A stretch of DNA of 64,000 bases from Streptomyces rubiginosohelvolus (GTDB lineage: Bacteria > Actinomycetota > Actinomycetes > Streptomycetales > Streptomycetaceae): assembly GCF_014649875.1 (NCBI RefSeq), contig NZ_BMTW01000001.1, positions 1,364,001 through 1,428,000 of the forward strand, given 5' to 3'. The translations under genes and the position numbers were made by a program. This document shows positions 16,658 through 24,296 of this stretch, piece after piece. Below the pieces are notes generated by a model. The model saw nothing but the letters and a program-made list of their open reading frames with translations, did not search any database and was not told where the DNA came from. Numbering within the stretch: position 1 is the stretch's first letter; every line of letters begins with the position of its first letter.

Positions 16658-16666
16658 TGTGGAGAA
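16658..16666 (-). promoter_or_regulatory. DnaA box-like site (TTCTCCACA)
   Basis: On the minus strand this reads TTCTCCACA, which fits the degenerate Streptomyces box. It faces the perfect box at 16671-16679 only 4 bp away. Confidence 0.45.
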
Positions 16667-16670
16667 CCGT

Positions 16671-16679
16671 TTGTCCACA
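16671..16679 (+). promoter_or_regulatory. Consensus Streptomyces DnaA box (TTGTCCACA)
   Basis: An exact match to the preferred Streptomyces DnaA box, in the bkdR/bkdA divergent region. Confidence 0.55.
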
Positions 16680-16713
16680 GGCTGATGGTGCCTGTAGCCA
16701 AAATGCGCTCGCG

Positions 16714-16727
16714 ACCGAACAATCGGT
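16714..16727 (+). promoter_or_regulatory. PaaR-type operator variant in the bkdR-bkdA gap
   Basis: ACCGAACAATCGGT differs at one base from the paa palindrome ACCGAACGATCGGT. The central G/A change leaves both half sites ACCGA and TCGGT intact. It is about 150 bp before bkdA. Confidence 0.6.
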
Positions 16728-16780
16728 AGGTGAGGCACACCACACCCGTGCCTCGCCCAGCCCTCGATGTCCCGCTTCCG

Positions 16781-16836
16781 ATCGACACCATCGACACCCA
16801 TCGACATCGCCGATCGACCCGACACCGCCGATCGAC
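16781..16836 (+). repeat. ATCGAC repeat array in the bkdA leader
   Basis: ATCGAC begins at 16781, 16790, 16800, 16813 and 16831, mostly followed by ACC or CCC, within 56 bp directly upstream of bkdA. Spacings of 9, 10, 13 and 18 bp are near helical phase for the first copies. It could be a multi-site Lrp-type operator for BkdR. Confidence 0.5.
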
Positions 16837-16873
16837 ACCCCTCGATCTCCCTCTATGCCAGGAGGTGCTTCTC

Positions 16874-18034
16874 ATGACGGTCCAAGAGCTGCCCGGCGCG
16901 GCCGCCTACCGGCCCACGCCGCCCCCGGCCTGGAAGCCGATCACCGACCCCGCCCCGCTGCTCCCGGACCCGGAGCCCTACCGGGTGCTCGGTACGGACG
17001 CGGTCGCCGACGTCGACCCCGAGCTGCTGCTCCGGCTCCACGCGGAGCTGGTGCGCGGGCGTCGCTACAACGCCCAGGCCACCGCGCTGACGAAGCAGGG
17101 CCGGCTCGCGGTCTATCCGTCGAGCACCGGTCAGGAGGCGTGCGAGATCGCCGCCGCCCTGGTGCTGGAGGAGCGTGACTGGCTCTTCCCCAGCTACCGC
17201 GACACGCTCGCGGCCGTCGCGCGCGGCCTGGACCCGGTCGAGGCGCTGACCCTGCTGCGCGGCGACCGGCACACCGGTTACGACCCGCGCGAGCGCCGGA
17301 TCGCCCCGCTGTGCACCCCGCTGGCCACCCAGCTCCCGCACGCCGTGGGGCTGGCGCACGCCGCCCGGCTCAAGGGCGACGACGTGGTGGCGCTCGCCAT
17401 GGTCGGCGACGGCGGCACCAGCGAGGGCGATTTCCACGAGGCGCTGAATTTCGCGGCCGTCTGGAAGGCCCCGGTCGTCTTCTTCGTCCAGAACAACGGC
17501 TTCGCGATCTCCGTGCCGCTGGCCAAGCAGACCGCCGCCCCCTCCCTGGCCCACAAGGCCGTCGGATACGGGATGCCGGGCCGCCTGGTCGACGGCAACG
17601 ACGCGGCGGCGGTGCACCAGGTGCTGAGCGAGGCCGTGGCACGGGCCCGGCGCGGTGAGGGCCCGACGCTGGTCGAGGCGGTCACCTACCGCATGGAGGC
17701 CCACACCAACGCCGACGACGCCACCCGCTACCGGGTCGACAGCGAGGTCGAGGCGTGGAAGGCGCACGACCCGGTGCGGCTCCTGGAGCATGAGCTGACG
17801 GAGCGCGGGCTGCTGGACGACGCGGGCATCGAGCAGGCGAAGGAGGCCGCCGAACGCATGGCCGCCGCCCTGCGCGACCGGATGAACGCGGATCCGGAGC
17901 TGGCCCCGATGGACCTCTTCACCCATGTGTACGCCGAGCAGACGAGTCAGCTCCGGGAGCAGGCGGCCGCCCTGCGCGCCGAGCTGGACGCCGAGCAGGA
18001 CCACGACGAGCACGGCCCGGAGGCAGGACGATGA
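16874..18034 (+). CDS. bkdA: Branched-chain 2-oxoacid dehydrogenase E1 alpha subunit
   Basis: A 386-aa thiamine diphosphate enzyme subunit that decarboxylates the 2-oxoacids of Val, Leu and Ile. The ThDP motif starts at GDGGTSEGDFHEALNF and ends at FFVQNN. The active-site/regulatory loop TYRMEAHTNADDATRYR is present. AGGAGG precedes ATG 16874. It overlaps bkdB by 4 nt. In Streptomyces its products (isobutyryl-, isovaleryl-, 2-methylbutyryl-CoA) prime branched fatty acids and some polyketides. Confidence 0.95.
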   Translation: MTVQELPGAAAYRPTPPPAWKPITDPAPLLPDPEPYRVLGTDAVADVDPELLLRLHAELVRGRRYNAQATALTKQGRLAVYPSSTGQEACEIAAALVLEERDWLFPSYRDTLAAVARGLDPVEALTLLRGDRHTGYDPRERRIAPLCTPLATQLPHAVGLAHAARLKGDDVVALAMVGDGGTSEGDFHEALNFAAVWKAPVVFFVQNNGFAISVPLAKQTAAPSLAHKAVGYGMPGRLVDGNDAAAVHQVLSEAVARARRGEGPTLVEAVTYRMEAHTNADDATRYRVDSEVEAWKAHDPVRLLEHELTERGLLDDAGIEQAKEAAERMAAALRDRMNADPELAPMDLFTHVYAEQTSQLREQAAALRAELDAEQDHDEHGPEAGR

Positions 18035-19062
18035 CCACCGCGGCAGTGACGGCCGACGGCCGCCCCGTGAAGGCGAAACCGGCCACGATGGCGCAGGCCC
18101 TCGGGCGCGCGCTCCGCGACTCGATGGCCGAGGACCCCACCGTCCATGTGCTCGGTGAGGACGTGGGCACGCTCGGCGGGGTCTTCCGGATCACCGACGG
18201 GCTGGCGAAGGAGTTCGGCGACGACCGCTGCACCGACACCCCGCTGGCCGAGGCGGGCATCCTCGGCGCGGCCGTCGGCATGGCGATGTACGGGCTGCGG
18301 CCCGTCGTGGAGATGCAGTTCGACGCGTTCGCCTATCCGGCGTTCGAGCAGCTCATGAGCCACGTCGCCAAGATGCGCAACCGAACCGGCGGAGCCATGC
18401 CGCTGCCGATCACCGTGCGCGTGCCGTACGGCGGCGGGATCGGCGGGGTCGAGCACCACAGCGACTCCTCCGAGGCGTACTACATGGCGACCCCCGGCCT
18501 GCACGTGGTCACGCCGGCCACGGTCGACGACGCGTACGGGCTGCTGCGGGAGTCGATCGCCTCCGACGACCCGGTGGTCTTCCTGGAGCCGAAGCGGCTC
18601 TACTGGTCCAAGGCCGACTGGTCGCCGGAGGCCCCCGCCGCGGTCGAGCCGATCGGCAAGGCCGTGGTGCGCCGGCCCGGGCGCAGCGCCACCCTGATCA
18701 CGTACGGCCCCTCCCTGCCGGTCTGCATGGAGGCCGCGGAAGCGGCCCTCGCCGAGGGCTGGGACCTCGAGGTGGTGGACCTGCGTTCGCTGGTCCCGTT
18801 CGACGACGAGACGGTGGCCGCTTCGGTGCGCCGCACCGGACGGGCGGTCGTCGTGCACGAGTCCCCCGGTTTCGGCGGGCCCGGCGGCGAGATCGCGGCC
18901 CGGATCACCGAGCGGTGCTTCCACCATCTGGAGGCCCCGGTGCTGCGGGTGGCCGGGTTCGACATCCCCTACCCGCCTCCCATGCTGGAGCGGCACCATC
19001 TGCCGGGAGTGGACCGGGTGCTCGACGCGGTGGCCCGGCTGCAGTGGGAGGCGGACAGCTGA
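18031..19062 (+). CDS. bkdB: Branched-chain 2-oxoacid dehydrogenase E1 beta subunit
   Basis: A 343-aa transketolase-like subunit pairing with the preceding E1 alpha. Family blocks: LGEDVGTLGGVFRITDGL, DTPLAEAGILGAAVGMAMYG, VPYGGGIGGVEHHSDSSEAY, and the C-terminal domain RTGRAVVVHESPGFGGPGGE. Start ATG overlaps the bkdA stop (ATGA); the stop shares one base with the bkdC start (TGATG). Confidence 0.95.
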   Translation: MTTAAVTADGRPVKAKPATMAQALGRALRDSMAEDPTVHVLGEDVGTLGGVFRITDGLAKEFGDDRCTDTPLAEAGILGAAVGMAMYGLRPVVEMQFDAFAYPAFEQLMSHVAKMRNRTGGAMPLPITVRVPYGGGIGGVEHHSDSSEAYYMATPGLHVVTPATVDDAYGLLRESIASDDPVVFLEPKRLYWSKADWSPEAPAAVEPIGKAVVRRPGRSATLITYGPSLPVCMEAAEAALAEGWDLEVVDLRSLVPFDDETVAASVRRTGRAVVVHESPGFGGPGGEIAARITERCFHHLEAPVLRVAGFDIPYPPPMLERHHLPGVDRVLDAVARLQWEADS

Positions 19063-20495
19063 TGGCCCAGGTGCTCGAATTCAAGCTGCCGGACCTCGGC
19101 GAGGGACTGACCGAGGCCGAGATCGTCCGCTGGCTGGTGGAGGTCGGCGATGTCGTCGCCATCGACCAGCCCGTCGTCGAGGTCGAGACGGCCAAGGCCA
19201 TGGTGGAGGTGCCCTGCCCCTACGGGGGCGTGGTGACCGCACGGTTCGGCGAGGAGGGCACGGAACTTCCCGTCGGCGCACCGCTGCTGACGGTCGCCGT
19301 CGGAGCACCGGAGGGGTCTTCCGGCTCCGGCGAGGACTCCGGCTCCGACCCGGAGTCCACGGGCGGCTCGGGGAACGTGCTCGTGGGGTACGGGACCGGC
19401 GCACCGGCCGCGCGCCGTCGGCGCATCCGTCCGGACCGGCTCGACCGGGCGGTGACCGAGGCCCCGGTCTCCGGTGCGCCGGTGGTCGAGGCCCCGGTGG
19501 TCGAGGCTCCGAGGGTTGAAGCCCCCGTGGTCAAGGTCCTGGTTGCCGAAGCCTCGGTGTCCGAGGGGCCCGTGCCCGTGGTCTCTCCGCTGGTACGCCG
19601 GCTGGCCCGGCAGCACGACATCGATCTGCGGCGGCTGGCGGGTTCGGGACCCGACGGGCTGATCCTGCGCGCCGATGTCGACCGGGCGATCCGGACGGCG
19701 GAGGAGACCTCAACGGCGACGGCACGGGTGGCCCAGGCCCCGGTGCAGGCCCAGGTGCCGGCGGCAGCCCCGAACGGCGTAGCCGCTGCTGTGGACGCCG
19801 AGCGGATTCCGCTGCGCGGGGTACGCGGAGCGGTCGCCGACAAGCTGTCGCGCAGCCGGACCGAGATTCCCGACGCCACCTGCTGGGTCGACGCCGACGC
19901 CACCGAGCTGATGGCGGTCAGGGCCGCGATGAACGCCGCCACGGGCCCGTCCGCCGGGCCGAAGGTATCGGTCCTGGCCCTGCTGGCGAGGATCTGCACG
20001 GCGGCGCTGGCCCGGTTCCCCGAGCTCAACTCCACGGTGGACACGGAGGCCCGGGAGATCGTCCGGCTGTCCGGCGTGCACCTCGGGTTCGCGGCCCAGA
20101 CCGAGCGGGGCCTCGTCGTTCCGGTCGTCCGGGACGCGCACACCCGTAACGCCGAGTCGATCGGGGCCGAGATCGCCCGGCTGACCGAGCTGGCGCGTAC
20201 GGGGAAGCTCAGCCCGGCCCAGCTGACCGGGGGCACGTTCACGCTGAACAACTACGGGGTGTTCGGGGTCGACGGTTCGACGCCGATCATCAACCACCCG
20301 GAGGCGGCGATGCTCGGCGTGGGCCGCATCATGCCCAAACCCTGGGTGCACCAAGGCGAACTGGCCGTACGTCAGGTCGTCCAGCTGTCCCTCACCTTCG
20401 ACCACCGGGTGTGCGACGGCGGAACGGCGGGCGGCTTCCTCCGGTACGTGGCGGACTGCGTGGAGCAGCCGGCGGTGCTGCTGCGCACCGTGTAG
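19062..20495 (+). CDS. bkdC: Branched-chain 2-oxoacid dehydrogenase E2 (dihydrolipoyl acyltransferase)
   Basis: A 477-aa E2 core protein. The lipoyl domain spans residues 1-75 with the lipoylated Lys at about 45 in VETAKAMVEV. A Val/Glu/Pro-rich linker with EAPVVEAP repeats leads to the E1/E3-binding domain (VSPLVRRLARQHDIDLRRLAGSG, located at about 170-205), and the catalytic domain ends with FDHRVCDGG (HxxxDG-type active site). E3 is not encoded nearby, so the complex must use lipoamide dehydrogenase from elsewhere. Confidence 0.94.
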   Translation: MAQVLEFKLPDLGEGLTEAEIVRWLVEVGDVVAIDQPVVEVETAKAMVEVPCPYGGVVTARFGEEGTELPVGAPLLTVAVGAPEGSSGSGEDSGSDPESTGGSGNVLVGYGTGAPAARRRRIRPDRLDRAVTEAPVSGAPVVEAPVVEAPRVEAPVVKVLVAEASVSEGPVPVVSPLVRRLARQHDIDLRRLAGSGPDGLILRADVDRAIRTAEETSTATARVAQAPVQAQVPAAAPNGVAAAVDAERIPLRGVRGAVADKLSRSRTEIPDATCWVDADATELMAVRAAMNAATGPSAGPKVSVLALLARICTAALARFPELNSTVDTEAREIVRLSGVHLGFAAQTERGLVVPVVRDAHTRNAESIGAEIARLTELARTGKLSPAQLTGGTFTLNNYGVFGVDGSTPIINHPEAAMLGVGRIMPKPWVHQGELAVRQVVQLSLTFDHRVCDGGTAGGFLRYVADCVEQPAVLLRTV

Positions 20496-20516
20496 TCGCG
20501 GGGGCGCCCCTGTCGC

Positions 20517-20538
20517 GGTGGCCGGTCATCCGGCCACC
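20517..20538 (+). terminator. Terminator after bkdC
   Basis: A 9-bp perfect stem GGTGGCCGG/CCGGCCACC with a TCAT loop, about 20 nt after the bkdC stop. Confidence 0.65.
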
Positions 20539-20580
20539 CCGGCGGGGGCGTCGCTGCGGGGCGCCGCCCATACTCGACGT

Positions 20581-21516
20581 ATGACCGCCTACGACGTGAT
20601 CGTCCTTGCCGGAGGGGCCGCGAAGCGGCTCGGCGGCGCCGACAAGCCAGGGGTCCGGGTGGGCGGCCGGGCGCTGCTCGACCGGGTCCTCGCGGCCTGC
20701 GACGGCGCGGCCCGCACCGTCGTGGTGGGCGACCGCCGCGCGACCGCCCGCCCGGTCGTCTGGACCCGGGAAGTGCCGCAGGGCGGAGGCCCGTTGGCGG
20801 CGCTGGGCGCGGGGCTGAAGCTGACGACGGCGGAGTACGTTCTCGTTCTCTCCGCCGACCTGCCCTTCCTCGGCCCGGGCACGGCCGACGCGCTGCTCGC
20901 CGCCGCCGGACGGCCCGGCCGCGAAGGCGCCCTGTGCACCGACCCCGGCGGGCGCGACCAACCGCTCGTGGCCGCGTACCGCGCCGAGCCGCTCCGCCGG
21001 GAGCTGGCCCTGATCGCCACCGAGTACGGGAGCCTCGCCGGGCTGCCGCTGCGGATCCTGACGGCCGAGCTGGAGCTCTCCCGGATCGACGCGGGTCCTG
21101 ACGCCGTGTTCGACTGCGACACTTGGGACGACATCGCCGCCGCCCGAGCCCGGATCAGGGAGCATGGGGTCGTGCTGGACGAATGGATCACCTCGGTCAA
21201 GAACGAACTGGGTATCGAACTCGACGTCGACACCGGTGTCCTGCTCGACCTCGCCCGTGACGCCGCGCACGGAGTCGCCCGGCCCGCCGCCCCGCTCACG
21301 ACCTTCCTGGTCGGGTACGCGGCAGCCACGGCGAGCGCCGGTGCGGGCCCCGACGGGGCCGCGGCGGCGGTCGCGGAGGCCTCGCGCAAGGCCACCGCCC
21401 TCGCGCTCCGCTGGGAAGCAGAGGCGGAGGCGGCAGGTCAGGGCGGCGATGCGGCGGGCGGGTCGGCGGGCGGGACCAAGCCCGACGCCGGCCGTGAGGG
21501 GACCGGGACATCGTGA
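20581..21516 (+). CDS. MobA-like nucleotidyltransferase fused to a DUF6457 domain
   Basis: A 311-aa protein. Residues 1-195 form a MobA/NTP-transferase domain: VIVLAGGAAKRLGGADKPGV is the nucleotide-binding loop, SADLPFLGP the metal-binding Asp motif, and GGRDQPLVAAYR the substrate block. This would attach GMP to molybdopterin. Residues about 200-275 (EWITSVKNELGIELDVDTGVLLDLARDAAHGVARP, by position) match DUF6457, here fused. The start at ATG 20581 is supported by CATACT six nt upstream. moeA follows with a 4-nt overlap, which supports a molybdenum cofactor role. Confidence 0.85.
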   Translation: MTAYDVIVLAGGAAKRLGGADKPGVRVGGRALLDRVLAACDGAARTVVVGDRRATARPVVWTREVPQGGGPLAALGAGLKLTTAEYVLVLSADLPFLGPGTADALLAAAGRPGREGALCTDPGGRDQPLVAAYRAEPLRRELALIATEYGSLAGLPLRILTAELELSRIDAGPDAVFDCDTWDDIAAARARIREHGVVLDEWITSVKNELGIELDVDTGVLLDLARDAAHGVARPAAPLTTFLVGYAAATASAGAGPDGAAAAVAEASRKATALALRWEAEAEAAGQGGDAAGGSAGGTKPDAGREGTGTS

Positions 21517-23147
21517 CCGGCTCCGACGGGCCGCACCGTGAGCCCGGCAGCGACGTCCCTGCCGCCGGGTCCGCGAGCGAACGCGCACGCGAGGAGGAGG
21601 AGCGGGCCGTCGAGCAGGCACTCGCCCTGGTCGGCGGGTCGAGTGGGCCGGGCCGGTCCGGAGGGTCGGGCGAGCGCCCGAGCCGCAGTCGGGACCCCCG
21701 AGCCCCCGGGGACTCCCGGGACGAGGACCTGAACGCCGGCCGGAGCAACGACTCGCACATCGGCCCGGGCAGCGCCCCGCACGCCGACCGAAGCAGCGGC
21801 AGCGACCCCTACGACGGCCGCGACAGCGACCTGCGCGACGGCCGCGCCGCCCCGGCCCCCGGCCGCGAACAGCCGCCTCACCCCGATCGGGCCTTCCCGG
21901 GCGACCCCGGAAAGACCCCGCCCCCGTCCTGGGACCGGGCGCGGGCGGTTGCGGCCCGGGCAGGGCGGGGCGGTGCGCCCGCGACGATCCGGTTGCCGCT
22001 CGACCGTGCGCTCGGGCATGTGCTGGCCGAGGCGCTCGGCGCGCTCACCGATCTGCCGTCCTTCGACACCTCGGCCATGGACGGCTGGGCCGTCGCCGGG
22101 CCCGGCCCCTGGGCGTTCGAGGCCGGGGCGGGGCTTCTCGCCGGACGCGGCCCGGCCGCCGCGCTGCCCGACGGCACCGCCGTACGGATCGCCACCGGTG
22201 CCCGCGTACCGCCCGAGACCACGGCGGTCATCCGCAGCGAGCACGCCCACGTCGACGAGGCCAGAGGGCTGCTGCACGCCCGGCGGTCCGTGGTCACCGG
22301 GCAGGACATCAGGCCCCGGGGCCAGGAATGCCGCTCGGGCGAGCAACTCGTTCCGGCCGGGACGGTCGTGACCCCGGCGGTGCTCGGCCTCGCCGCGGCC
22401 GCCGGGTACGACGCGCTGCCGGTCGTGCCCCGTCCGCGCGTCGACATCCTCGTCCTCGGCGACGAACTGCTCAACGCCGGTCTGCCGCACGACGGGCTGA
22501 TCCGGGACGCCCTCGGCCCCATGCTCGGCCCCTGGCTGCGGGCCCTCGGCGCCGAGGTCTCCGGCCCCCGTCGGCTCGGGGACGACGCCGGGGCGCTGCG
22601 CTCCGCCCTCACCTCCTCCGACGCCGACCTGATCGTCACCACCGGGGGCACCGCCGCCGGTCCGGTCGACCATGTGCACCCGGTCCTCGACGCCCTCGGG
22701 GCCGAACTGCTGGTGGACGGGGTCGCGGTCCGCCCCGGCCACCCCATGCTGCTGGCCCGGCTGTCGCCGGACGGGCCCTATCTGGTCGGGCTGCCCGGCA
22801 ATCCGCTCGCGGCCGTATCAGGTCTGCTGACGCTCGCGGAGCCACTGCTCGCGGGCATCGCGGGCCGCCCCGCCCAGGACCCGTACCGGGCACTCGTCCA
22901 CGCCGAGGTGCACGGACATCCGCACGACACCCGCCTCGTCCCCGTGGTCCACCGCCCGGGCCGGGCGGGCGGCCGGGACCATGTCGCGCCGCTGCGCTAC
23001 AACGGGCCCGCGATGCTGCGGGGGATCGCCGCGGCGGACGGACTGGCTGTGGTGCCACCGGGCGGGGTACGGTCCGGCACCGAGGTGGAGATTCTGGATC
23101 TCCCATGGGCCCCGGCGACGCCGTGGACGGAAGGGTGTTTCACGTGA
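21513..23147 (+). CDS. moeA: Molybdopterin molybdenumtransferase MoeA with a long N-terminal extension
   Basis: A 544-aa protein. Residues 1-125 are charged, disordered-looking Ser/Gly/Asp/Arg-rich sequence absent from ordinary MoeA (about 400 aa). From about residue 130 the MoeA fold is clear: TDLPSFDTSAMDGWAV, GTAVRIATGARVPPETTAVI, VLGDELL, VTTGGTAAGP, and YLVGLPGNPLAA. MoeA inserts molybdate into adenylylated molybdopterin. GTG 21513 overlaps the mobA-like gene. Its stop TGA (23145-23147) lies inside parS site 2. Confidence 0.9.
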   Translation: MTGSDGPHREPGSDVPAAGSASERAREEEERAVEQALALVGGSSGPGRSGGSGERPSRSRDPRAPGDSRDEDLNAGRSNDSHIGPGSAPHADRSSGSDPYDGRDSDLRDGRAAPAPGREQPPHPDRAFPGDPGKTPPPSWDRARAVAARAGRGGAPATIRLPLDRALGHVLAEALGALTDLPSFDTSAMDGWAVAGPGPWAFEAGAGLLAGRGPAAALPDGTAVRIATGARVPPETTAVIRSEHAHVDEARGLLHARRSVVTGQDIRPRGQECRSGEQLVPAGTVVTPAVLGLAAAAGYDALPVVPRPRVDILVLGDELLNAGLPHDGLIRDALGPMLGPWLRALGAEVSGPRRLGDDAGALRSALTSSDADLIVTTGGTAAGPVDHVHPVLDALGAELLVDGVAVRPGHPMLLARLSPDGPYLVGLPGNPLAAVSGLLTLAEPLLAGIAGRPAQDPYRALVHAEVHGHPHDTRLVPVVHRPGRAGGRDHVAPLRYNGPAMLRGIAAADGLAVVPPGGVRSGTEVEILDLPWAPATPWTEGCFT

Positions 23148-23150
23148 AAC
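23137..23150. other. parS: parS centromere site 2, inside the moeA/channel gene junction
   Basis: A perfect GTTTCACGTGAAAC. It encodes the last moeA codons (TTC ACG TGA), and its GTG is the likely start codon of the next gene. Confidence 0.93.
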
Positions 23151-24247
23151 TTCCCGGCCACGATGCGATGGCCAGGCGAGCCGACGAACTGGTCGTGCCG
23201 ACGCGGGTGATGCTCCCCCGCCGGGTGGCCCTCGGCCCGGCCCGCCAGGTCGCCAAACGCCTGTTGATGGCGCTGCTCGTGCTGGCCGCGACCGTGCTGA
23301 TCGTCTGGCTCGACCGCAGCGGCTACAACGACAACGCCGACGGCAAGGTCGACCTGCTGGACGCGGTCTACTACGCGACGGTCACCCTCTCCACCACCGG
23401 GTACGGCGACATCACGCCGTACAGCGACGGAGCACGGCTGATCAACGTGGTGCTCGTGACACCACTGCGCGTGATGTTCCTGATCATCCTGGTCGGTACC
23501 ACTCTCGAGGTCCTCACGGAGCGGACCCGGGAGGACTTCCGGCTGAAGCGTTGGAGAGCCAACTTGCGAGACCACACCGTCGTCGTCGGCTTCGGCACGA
23601 AGGGCCGCTCGGCGATTCTGACCCTCTGTGCCACCGGTCTGTCGAAGGACCAGATCGTCATCGTCGACCCGGCCTCCAAGGTGATCGAGGCTGCCAACGC
23701 CGAGGGCTTCACCGGTGTGCTCGGTGACGCCACCCGCAGCGATGTGCTGCTGCGTGCCGAGCTCCAGAAGGCGCGTCAGATCATCATCGCGACCCAGCGC
23801 GACGACACCGCCGTCCTGGTCGCGCTCACGGCGCGCCAGTTGAACCGCGGGGCGAAGATCGTGGCGGCGGTCCGCGAGGAGGAGAACGCGCCCCTGCTCC
23901 GGCAGTCCGGTGCGGACGCGGTGATCACCAGCGCCAGTGCCGCCGGACGGCTGCTCGGCCTCTCCGTCCTCAGCCCGAGCGCGGGCACCGTGATGGAGGA
24001 CCTGATCCAGCAGGGCAGCGGCCTCGATCTCGTCGAACGGCCGGTCATAAAGGCCGAGGTGGGCAAGAACGTCCGGGAGACCGAGGACCTGGTCGTCAGC
24101 GTGCTGCGCGGACACCGGCTGCTCGGCTACGACGACCCGGCGGCCAGCCCTCTGCAGTTGACGGACCGGGTCATCACCATCGTGCGGGCGAGCCCCAGTT
24201 CGGCCGCGGTGCCGAAGAACCCGATGCCTCCGCACCAGCGACCCTGA
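23144..24247 (+). CDS. Potassium channel with cytosolic TrkA-N (RCK) domain
   Basis: A 367-aa membrane protein. Two transmembrane helices (RLLMALLVLAATVLIVWL and LINVVLVTPLRVMFLIILVG) flank a pore helix with the selectivity filter TTGYGD. The RCK/TrkA-N Rossmann domain starts at HTVVVGFGTKGRSA and a TrkA-C-like part follows. It likely gates K+ flux in response to NAD(H), ATP or Ca2+. The start may be GTG 23144, overlapping the moeA stop, or ATG 23168. Confidence 0.9.
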   Translation: MKLPGHDAMARRADELVVPTRVMLPRRVALGPARQVAKRLLMALLVLAATVLIVWLDRSGYNDNADGKVDLLDAVYYATVTLSTTGYGDITPYSDGARLINVVLVTPLRVMFLIILVGTTLEVLTERTREDFRLKRWRANLRDHTVVVGFGTKGRSAILTLCATGLSKDQIVIVDPASKVIEAANAEGFTGVLGDATRSDVLLRAELQKARQIIIATQRDDTAVLVALTARQLNRGAKIVAAVREEENAPLLRQSGADAVITSASAAGRLLGLSVLSPSAGTVMEDLIQQGSGLDLVERPVIKAEVGKNVRETEDLVVSVLRGHRLLGYDDPAASPLQLTDRVITIVRASPSSAAVPKNPMPPHQRP

Positions 24248-24283
24248 CCGACGAGGCGCCCGCCCGGGCGAGCCCGGCGGGAG

Positions 24284-24289
24284 TAGCCT
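24284..24289 (+). promoter_or_regulatory. Leaderless-type -10 box
   Basis: TAGCCT seven nt before ATG 24297. Confidence 0.5.
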
Positions 24290-24296
24290 CGCGGCC

